Origin: Lentimicrobium sp.
Lineage (GTDB): Bacteria; Bacteroidota; Bacteroidia; Bacteroidales; Lentimicrobiaceae
Assembly: GCA_013336205.1 (NCBI GenBank)
Contig: JAAXUD010000163.1
Coordinates: forward strand, 1 to 6,616
Direction of reading: 5' to 3'
DNA: 6,616 nt
The notes below the pieces were generated by a model that had not been told where the DNA came from, did not search any database, and was given only the letters and a program-made list of their open reading frames with translations. This document shows, in pieces, positions 1 through 5,416 of this stretch. The first letter of the stretch is position 1, and each line of letters opens with the position of its first letter. Made by a program: the position numbers and the translations under genes.

Positions 1-119
1 GGTTTCATACGCAGCACTTTAGCTACATGAACCGACTCTTCGGCCGGGAGATTCTGGTAATATTCGCCTGATTCAAAGGCTTCCGAAAGATTACTTCCCG
101 GCAGGTAAAAAAGTTGCAT
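1..119 (-). CDS. rsmE: RsmE, 16S rRNA (uracil-1498-N3) methyltransferase, N-terminal part only
   Basis: Thirty-nine codons read leftward from an ATG at 117-119 and run off the window edge with no stop. The peptide begins MQLFYLPG and contains LPAEESVHVAKVLRMK. This is the typical opening of RsmE: a short first strand (M-x-L-F-Y), then 'LP-x-E-E-S-x-H-x-x-K-V-L-R-M-K' in the N-terminal PUA-like RNA-binding domain. RsmE is a cytoplasmic SPOUT-class enzyme that uses S-adenosylmethionine to methylate N3 of U1498 in 16S rRNA. The catalytic SPOUT domain, about 200 residues further on, is outside the window. The frame is too short for most ORF callers. No Shine-Dalgarno is visible; the bases before the ATG are A/T-rich. 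It lies 102 bases after the upstream secreted-protein gene and is separated from it by a terminator, so it is probably transcribed on its own. The identification rests on the motif alone. Confidence 0.85.
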   Translation of the reverse strand, partial: MQLFYLPGSNLSEAFESGEYYQNLPAEESVHVAKVLRMK

Positions 120-144
120 TGATGATTATTTATCTGATGTAGTG

Positions 145-152
145 CAAAAATA
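145..152 (-). promoter_or_regulatory. Possible -7 box for rsmE
   Basis: The minus strand reads TATTTTTG, a full match to the Bacteroidota -7 consensus TAnnTTTG. It would put the transcript start about 20 bases before the rsmE ATG. No TTTG is found 18-20 bases upstream, where the -33 box should be, and the T-run is also the tail of the preceding terminator, so the match may be chance. Confidence 0.25.
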
Positions 153-182
153 GAGAAAGGCTGCCTTGGTGAGACAGCCTTT
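146..182 (-). terminator. Rho-independent terminator of the T9SS protein gene
   Basis: An 8-bp perfect stem (AAAGGCTG at 156-163 pairing with CAGCCTTT at 175-182) encloses an 11-base loop. On the minus strand it is followed by CTCTATTTTT, with a run of five T at 146-150. It lies 39 bases after the TAA of the secreted-protein gene. The T-tract is on the minus side only, so it acts on the leftward transcript. GTGC at 183-186 on the minus strand could also pair with GCAC at 142-145 beyond the T-tract, extending the fold across a bulge. Confidence 0.75.
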
Positions 183-221
183 GCACATTATATACTAATT
201 TAGTTGGTTAAACCGATCAGC

Positions 222-3200
222 TTATTCAATTACCAGTTTAACTCTTCTGACCTGATCGCTGGTGATTACCTGAAGAATATAAATCCCTGCAGCCAATGAT
301 GGTCTGTCTATTGTCCATTTATTGCCGGAAGTTAAACCGGTATCACTTACAACGCTGCCATCCTGGGCGTAGATTTTCAACCTGCCATTCTGAATTGATT
401 TCTCAGTTTCAATTACAAATGAGCCGTGGGTTGGGTTGGGGTATACAAGCAACCCGTCTGAAGCAACAGGGGTTGATGGTGCAGAGACCAACTCGGTAAT
501 ATTGATATTGTCAATAAAGAGTCCGTTACCACGACGATGTACAGATTCGAACATTACTTTAATGTTGCTCTTACCTGCCCATTCACTGATGTCGATCTGG
601 AAACATTCCGGGTTCTCGGTTGAACCACACCAGTCATCAGCAGTTTCAGGAACAAATGCAGTGATGGAAACCGGGTGTGTTGCAAAATTGCCTGTTCCAT
701 CTTCGCCAATAGAAATGACCCTTGTCCAGCTGGCACCGCAATCTTCAGAAACCCGGATTATAAGTGAATCGGTAATTGCCTCGTAACGTTTGCAATATGA
801 ATGCTGAAAGCTTAATATCGCTGAGCTGTGGCCTGAAAGATTTATTGGAGGTGAAACAAGCTGATCGCGTGGCCCCGGAGCAACATTGTAGGTGAAATAA
901 TCCATCCTTATCGCGGTGTTGCCTGGTGAGTTACCCTGAACATTGCTGAATTCCCATGTTTTTTTACCATCAGGATTTATAACTTCCCAGCCATTGGCTT
1001 CAAGTGAGATTGTTTCCCAGTCCTCATTAAAAGGAAGATCAGAACCTCCGAACATAATGAAGTTGTCTCTGGTTAAACTTCTCGATCCGTTGATATTGGA
1101 TGCAGTCAGCGTTACAGCGTAGTTTTCAGGTCCGTTGAAAATAACTTCCGGGTTTTGAGAGCTTGCAGAAGTGCCGTTTACGAAAGTAACATCATTCGGG
1201 CTAAATTCCCATAGCCAGGTAGCAGGGCAGAAGTCTGACAAGTCGTTAAAGATAACGGTGGCTGGTCCTGAGCAGAAAATTCTGTCATCAGAAGTGAAAT
1301 CAACCAAAGGCAATAAGGTATCGCTGACCGAAATATAGGCTGTTTTGGTTTCTGTATCAGAGCCTGCCGGGTTTATAACCTCAAGGGTGACAGAAAATTC
1401 CCCGGCTGTATTCCAGGTAATACCGGTTGGATGCTGATCGGTTGAATTTACGGTAGAAGCTCCTTCGAATGTCCAGTTCCAGCTGAATGGAATACCTGAG
1501 GAAAGGTCTGTAAAGTCAACCGGACAGCCGACAGGGATAGTAGTGCGATTCGCGGTAAATTCAGCTGCTGGTGTGGTAAAATGCATGGGTGACTCCCAAA
1601 GTCCGCGACCATAGGTGCCGGCTCTGATTACGTCGCCCTGTGCTCCATCCGGATCGTAATAAATCTCCAGTTCAGTTACCCTTGCTGAGGCAGGGAAACC
1701 ATCTGAGAATAACATCCAGTCGGTTAAGGTATTGTCTTTGTAAAAAATACCTATATCAGTGCCGAGGTAAAGTCCTTCGGGACTATTACGATAGAGTGCA
1801 AGTGTGCTCATCTGAACATCGGGCAGTGTGCCGGTAATGTCTGTCCATGACAGGCCTTTATTTTCTGATCTGAATACTTTATTTTGCTGAACAACAAAGA
1901 CAATATTTTCGTCAACAGGACTGGTTTCTATAGCAGTAATTGTATTGCCTGAAGCCAGGTTTGATGTAAGGGCCGTCCAGGTGACAATCATTCCATAGGC
2001 ACCATCGGTTCGGTAGAGTTTATTGCCGGATGCCGCGTAAAGAATGTCGGTGTTGGCTCTTGACTGAGCGAGGACACTTAAATTGTTGGTGTTTATATCT
2101 GAAATTTTAGTCCAGGTAACGGATGAAGTATTAGATGCTTTGATGTTTTTACTTCTCCAAACATTTTTATACCCGATAAACATAGAATTGCCATCGTTGT
2201 GGTCGATAACAAAGGGAGTTACCCATGCACCACCTTCGGTTATTCCGTTTGAACCTTCACCGGCTATCTGGCCCTGGCCATTATTGTTGAAGATTCTGTT
2301 GATGGCTCCATAATAAACGGTAGAGTAGCTGTATCGGTCATCTGTCGGGTCGAAAGCACATTCCATACCATCGCCGCCGCCAACGGCTACCCAATTGGTC
2401 CCTGTCCAGGTTGAGGTGCCATTGTCCTGGTAACCATTAATAACGTAATCGCGGTTGGTGGCACTTTGTCCAATCTTGTATGCCTGGCTGATTACCAGTC
2501 CGTTACTGATTTCTGTCCAGGCAACGCCTCCGTTTGCTGTCCAGTAAACCCCACCATCGTTGCCTGCAAAGAGTCTGCCGGTAAGCGGTGAATATTCAAG
2601 TACATGAAGGTCGGCATGCACCGATTGAACGTCACATCCCCCATACCAGTGGGACCTGATATTCCAGGAGGACCCACCGTCGGTTGATTTAAAGCAATTG
2701 ACGCCACCCCCATAAATAATATCTGCATTTGTCGGATCGGCAGCAACATCAAGATCATACCATGCCTGACCGCCACTGCCACCACTACAATCCCAGCTCA
2801 TAATGTTAGGTGAGGTGGAGCGCTCGGTGAAACTAACGCCACTATCTTCAGACCTGTAAAGGCCCTTAAATGAATCACTGTTGGTCAGGAAAACATAAAC
2901 AATTTCCGGATTTGCCGGAGAGACAGCAATTGCTCCCCTGTTGCCAGAAGGTAATCCGGTAGCACCCTGCACAAAAGTTTCTCCATTATCAACAGATTTA
3001 AAGAAAGTGCCACCGGATGTGGCATAAATAACATCAGGATTGCCGGGTTTAAAGACAATATCTTTAAAATTACCATTTGATTTTTTTGTCCAGGTAAGAC
3101 CGCCATCGGTCGTTTTATAGATTCCGCCGCCGCTGGCTGCAAAAACAATGTTGTTGTCATCCGGGTGCATAATCAGCCTTGAGATTGTACTGTTACCCAT

Positions 3201-3890
3201 GCCTGCATTAAATGCAGTCCAGGTAATTCCGCCATCAAAACTCTTCCATACACCAAGTCCTGAAGCATCTCCTGCATCACGGTCACCGGTTCCCATGTAT
3301 ATAACATCAGGATTTATGTGGTCTACCACAATGGCCGAAACACCTAAAGTTGGTAAAATATCAGTATAACTTGTCCAGGTGTTACCGTGGTCATTTGAAA
3401 TCCAGAGTCCGCCAGCCGGGGCACCAATATATATTTTATCGGGATCGGTAGGGTGAAAGGCTACTGCATTTACTCTGCCGATGCCCCGGTAGCCATTGTA
3501 TCCGGAAGGTACCGTAAAAGGTCCCAGTGGGGTCCAGTCGCCACCAATTGAACGGCCTGAGTTTTGCGCCATATAAGCATTGTAGGCGCGTAATTCACGG
3601 TCTGGGGCAGGTCTGCTTCCGTCAGGATTGACCCGAAGTCCCATCATGTATTCCCAGCGTTTGAATGGTTTGTAGCCACTGCCCTTCGTAATCTCACGAC
3701 CGTCCCAATAGGTATTGAAAGCACTTTGCGTGGAATAGAAATTGGCATCCTGATCAAGCATCATATCAACCCAATAGGGATAAGAGGCTGTATCTGATGT
3801 AACAGGCTGATTTACATTGGTCTGTGCTTTCAGCGCAATTGCAGTAGTAATTAGAAGAATAAGGAGTGAAAACCTGAAAAGTTTATTCAT
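222..3890 (-). CDS. Secreted Asp-box beta-propeller protein with PKD, choice-of-anchor J and T9SS type A sorting domains
   Basis: This is a 1222-residue exported protein. Residues 1-22 are a signal peptide (K3, R6, a hydrophobic core, then ALKA before Q23). Residues about 117-770 are a BNR/Asp-box propeller region of the VPS10/sortilin-like or GH74-like type. Clear S/T-x-D-x-G-x-T/S-W/F boxes lie at 165, 217, 260, 299, 347, 402 and 675, with degenerate ones at 451, 580, 627 and 717. GGLW (160-163), GTGD (200-203), QDNG (488-491), GGGDG (504-508) and GRGLW (761-765) are landmarks common in bacterial proteins of this class. Two PKD-type domains follow (about 775-857 and 862-946), then a choice-of-anchor J/MAM-like domain (about 950-1133, with several Cys that could form disulphides). 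Residues 1145-1222 are a T9SS type A sorting domain: VYPNP at 1149-1153, GIYILQV at 1202-1208 and a basic C-terminal strand. Such domains route proteins across the outer membrane for surface attachment or release. No sialidase F/Y-R-I-P motif is present, so an enzymatic role is unproven; binding of glycan or protein is equally possible. The ATG at 3888-3890 is chosen because the signal peptide starts there. It has no Shine-Dalgarno. The gene has its own promoter and terminator. Confidence 0.96.
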   Translation of the reverse strand: MNKLFRFSLLILLITTAIALKAQTNVNQPVTSDTASYPYWVDMMLDQDANFYSTQSAFNTYWDGREITKGSGYKPFKRWEYMMGLRVNPDGSRPAPDRELRAYNAYMAQNSGRSIGGDWTPLGPFTVPSGYNGYRGIGRVNAVAFHPTDPDKIYIGAPAGGLWISNDHGNTWTSYTDILPTLGVSAIVVDHINPDVIYMGTGDRDAGDASGLGVWKSFDGGITWTAFNAGMGNSTISRLIMHPDDNNIVFAASGGGIYKTTDGGLTWTKKSNGNFKDIVFKPGNPDVIYATSGGTFFKSVDNGETFVQGATGLPSGNRGAIAVSPANPEIVYVFLTNSDSFKGLYRSEDSGVSFTERSTSPNIMSWDCSGGSGGQAWYDLDVAADPTNADIIYGGGVNCFKSTDGGSSWNIRSHWYGGCDVQSVHADLHVLEYSPLTGRLFAGNDGGVYWTANGGVAWTEISNGLVISQAYKIGQSATNRDYVINGYQDNGTSTWTGTNWVAVGGGDGMECAFDPTDDRYSYSTVYYGAINRIFNNNGQGQIAGEGSNGITEGGAWVTPFVIDHNDGNSMFIGYKNVWRSKNIKASNTSSVTWTKISDINTNNLSVLAQSRANTDILYAASGNKLYRTDGAYGMIVTWTALTSNLASGNTITAIETSPVDENIVFVVQQNKVFRSENKGLSWTDITGTLPDVQMSTLALYRNSPEGLYLGTDIGIFYKDNTLTDWMLFSDGFPASARVTELEIYYDPDGAQGDVIRAGTYGRGLWESPMHFTTPAAEFTANRTTIPVGCPVDFTDLSSGIPFSWNWTFEGASTVNSTDQHPTGITWNTAGEFSVTLEVINPAGSDTETKTAYISVSDTLLPLVDFTSDDRIFCSGPATVIFNDLSDFCPATWLWEFSPNDVTFVNGTSASSQNPEVIFNGPENYAVTLTASNINGSRSLTRDNFIMFGGSDLPFNEDWETISLEANGWEVINPDGKKTWEFSNVQGNSPGNTAIRMDYFTYNVAPGPRDQLVSPPINLSGHSSAILSFQHSYCKRYEAITDSLIIRVSEDCGASWTRVISIGEDGTGNFATHPVSITAFVPETADDWCGSTENPECFQIDISEWAGKSNIKVMFESVHRRGNGLFIDNINITELVSAPSTPVASDGLLVYPNPTHGSFVIETEKSIQNGRLKIYAQDGSVVSDTGLTSGNKWTIDRPSLAAGIYILQVITSDQVRRVKLVIE

Positions 3891-3927
3891 GGACTATGGA
3901 TTTGATTTTGAAAAGTGAAACTCAAGG

Positions 3928-3957
3928 CAAAAGTAAAAGTTTTCAGCTATAAACAAA
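3928..3957 (-). promoter_or_regulatory. Bacteroidota-type promoter for the T9SS protein gene
   Basis: The minus strand carries TTTG (3954-3957), an 18-base spacer, then TACTTTTG (3928-3935). This matches the primary sigma-factor consensus of Bacteroidota (-33 TTTG, -7 TAnnTTTG) in both boxes and about the right spacing. Transcription would start near 3921, leaving a leader of about 30 bases before the ATG at 3890. The element lies 38 bases after the cyd terminator, so the gene appears to be separately transcribed. Confidence 0.55.
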
Positions 3958-3994
3958 CATTATTATAAGTAGTTTGGATGCAGTGCTATTAAAT

Positions 3995-4024
3995 AAAAAA
4001 AAGCCGGTACAGGCCGGCTTTTTT
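3995..4024 (-). terminator. Rho-independent terminator of the cydAB operon
   Basis: GCCGG (4003-4007) pairs with CCGGC (4014-4018) around a 6-base loop. The stem is extended to 11 bp by A residues at 3997-4002 and T residues at 4019-4024. On the minus strand it ends in a run of eight T. The hairpin is symmetric and could work in both directions, but no plus-strand gene runs into it, so its visible role is to end the cydA-cydB-small ORF transcript. Confidence 0.88.
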
Positions 4025-4041
4025 AAGTTAAAATCATTGTT

Positions 4042-4078
4042 ACCCGGATTATTCATATTTATTCAATATGAGCCGGGT
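4042..4078 (-). other. Second hairpin in the 3' untranslated region of the cyd operon
   Basis: ACCCGG (4042-4047) pairs with CCGGGT (4073-4078), and inside it TCATATT (4053-4059) pairs with AATATGA (4065-4071) around a 5-base loop, with an uneven internal loop between the two stems. It lies between the stop of the small gene and the main terminator. No T-tract follows on either strand, so it is unlikely to be a terminator itself. It could stabilise the mRNA 3' end, or it could be chance. Confidence 0.3.
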
Positions 4079-4099
4079 GGTGTTTTAATTGTTATTAAG

Positions 4100-4237
4100 T
4101 CAGGGGTTGATATCCTCCCCAAGAGGATCATTTTTAACCTGGCTTTCCAGCTTCTTTATCGCAAGAAGAACCAGATAATAAGAAAGCGTAATCATTGCCG
4201 GCCAGGCAAGCAGCCACATTATTTTGTCGAAATACAT
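4100..4237 (-). CDS. Putative CydX-like small membrane subunit of cytochrome bd oxidase (45 aa)
   Basis: A 45-codon frame starts at the ATG at 4235-4237, 20 bases after the cydB stop, and ends in TGA at 4100. It was found by reading the gap by eye. The peptide opens MYFDKIMWLLAWPAM, has one hydrophobic helix (about residues 8-27) and then a charged tail with KK at 28-29 and an acidic end. In proteobacteria, CydX (37 residues in E. coli) is a one-helix subunit encoded right after cydB that stabilises the oxidase and its hemes. From Met7 onward the peptide aligns without gaps to the first 25 residues of E. coli CydX as I recall it, sharing M-W-x-x-A-W near the start, a central Leu and L-E at positions 24-25. 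The second in-frame ATG (4217-4219) would give 39 residues, close to CydX length. The A-rich stretch before the first ATG favours that start. Position, size, topology and motif agree, but seven shared residues in so short a peptide cannot prove homology. A different small cyd-associated protein is possible. Confidence 0.62.
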   Translation of the reverse strand: MYFDKIMWLLAWPAMITLSYYLVLLAIKKLESQVKNDPLGEDINP

Positions 4238-4257
4238 AATTTCTTTTTTTAGTTCAG

Positions 4258-5415
4258 TTAATAAACATGATTTTGATCATCTTTCAGGTCGCTGGCTTCA
4301 ATCTGTTTGTTATTGATTGATTTCCATGCCCAGTAAATATAGGCAATAACCACAGGCACGAACAGTGAAACATAGCTCATAGCCGTAAGCGTGTAATGAC
4401 TTGAAGAGCTGTTTTCAATGGTAAGTGAATGTTGCAGGTTAAAGGTAGAAGGGTAGAAGGCCGTATTGTTTAAGCCTGCTACCAGGAACAGTGAGAAAAC
4501 AGCCAGCACTGTGCCGGGGCCTGTATACCAGATACCTTTATTGCTTTTCCTGAAAAGGAATAGCGCGATACCGGCAAGCACCAATACCACACCTGCCAGA
4601 AACAGGACTAATACAGCCGGCATTGCCAGGAAATTGTGAAGATATTTATAGGGTTCCATAAATACTTCTCCGGTACCGGGACTATAGGCGAAACCATCCT
4701 TAAACAGGAGTGCAATTACGAAATAAAGGAAGAATACGAGGAATGGAACCGCGTTATAATACATCTGCTTTATTGCCCGGTTGAAGATGTTCTCATCCTT
4801 TACACTATTGATAATATAAAGAATACCCAAAATTCTGGCAAGGAAAAATACGGCAAGGCCCAGGGCAACATTGTGAGGATTGAGCACCGCTTCAAGACCG
4901 TGGAATGGTGTTTCCCAGCGTGAAATAGCGGAATCGTATATGTTCGTCAGGTTCATCTTGTCAACCGAAAACAGGCTGCCATTGAAGAAGGTTCCTACAG
5001 CAGTTCCAATCAATATTGTGGCAAGAGCACCATTCACAAACAGGAATACCTCAAAGGTTCTTTTGCCCAGAAAATTATTGGGTTTGCTGCGGTATTCGTA
5101 AGAGATGGCCTGAATTATAAACGCAAACAGAATTGCCATCCATACCCAGTAGGCTCCTCCGAAACTTGTGGAATAAAACAGGGGGAATGAAGCAAAGAAG
5201 GCACCGCCAAAGGTTACCAGGGTGGTAAAGGTGAGTTCCCACTTACGGCCGAGCGTATTAACAATCATAGACCGTTCTTCGTCGGTTTTTCCAAGTGTGT
5301 AAAGCAGGGTTTGTCCACCCTGAACGAACATAAGGAAAACAAGGAGGCTGGCAAGCAGGGAGATTATTATCCACCAGTACTGCTGCAGCGTTAGAATTGT
5401 AAAAGTTTCGAACAT
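4258..5415 (-). CDS. cydB: Cytochrome bd quinol oxidase subunit II (CydB)
   Basis: This 385-residue integral membrane protein pairs with CydA in the quinol oxidase that reduces O2 to water at low oxygen. About nine membrane helices can be seen, near residues 13-30, 61-80, 84-106, 122-145, 181-203, 222-239, 264-288, 299-316 and 343-365. Family landmarks are LGKTDEER (41-48; E. coli LGRNDTER), GGAFFASFP (70-78), YEYRSK (106-111) and a C-terminal block with AFYPS (319-323), SLTIENSSSSHYTL (330-343) and VPVVIAYIYWAW (353-364). Length matches the usual 340-390. The start at 5413-5415 is set by a perfect AGGAGG eight bases upstream and by the alignment; a longer frame from 5478 would add 21 polar residues inside cydA. 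It begins one base after the cydA TAA, so translation is probably coupled. QGGQ (32-35) stands where E. coli CydB has DGFDMG, and KWE (58-60) where it has HWD. As far as I know this is normal in Bacteroidota. Confidence 0.97.
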   Translation of the reverse strand: MFETFTILTLQQYWWIIISLLASLLVFLMFVQGGQTLLYTLGKTDEERSMIVNTLGRKWELTFTTLVTFGGAFFASFPLFYSTSFGGAYWVWMAILFAFIIQAISYEYRSKPNNFLGKRTFEVFLFVNGALATILIGTAVGTFFNGSLFSVDKMNLTNIYDSAISRWETPFHGLEAVLNPHNVALGLAVFFLARILGILYIINSVKDENIFNRAIKQMYYNAVPFLVFFLYFVIALLFKDGFAYSPGTGEVFMEPYKYLHNFLAMPAVLVLFLAGVVLVLAGIALFLFRKSNKGIWYTGPGTVLAVFSLFLVAGLNNTAFYPSTFNLQHSLTIENSSSSHYTLTAMSYVSLFVPVVIAYIYWAWKSINNKQIEASDLKDDQNHVY

Positions 5416-5416
5416 A

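Noticed and set aside
726..749. Asp box SEDCGASW at residues 1048-1055 as an extra propeller blade
   Set aside because: It lies inside the choice-of-anchor J domain, where a similar 'S-x-D-x-G-x-x-W' turn is common, and is isolated from the propeller by two PKD domains.
296..3369. Plus- and minus-strand frames of 60-116 codons inside the secreted-protein gene
   Set aside because: All lie within a 1222-codon gene whose domains are recognisable from end to end, and none shows a family motif. They are alternate-frame shadows.
1580..3540. Calling the propeller a sialidase
   Set aside because: Asp boxes alone are shared by many unrelated propellers. No F/Y-R-I-P motif is seen, so sialidase is not supported.
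4112..4128. Short inverted repeat ATCCTC/GAGGAT
   Set aside because: It lies within the last codons of the small gene, has a 6-bp stem and no T-tract. It is probably incidental.
3974..4252. A 92-codon plus-strand frame between the secreted-protein gene and cydB
   Set aside because: It reads straight through the terminator hairpin, is antisense to the small cyd gene and the 3' hairpin, has no recognisable motif and no promoter or Shine-Dalgarno ahead of it.
4636..5101. Two plus-strand frames (95 and 73 codons) opposite cydB
   Set aside because: They are antisense to conserved membrane helices of CydB and have no features of their own.
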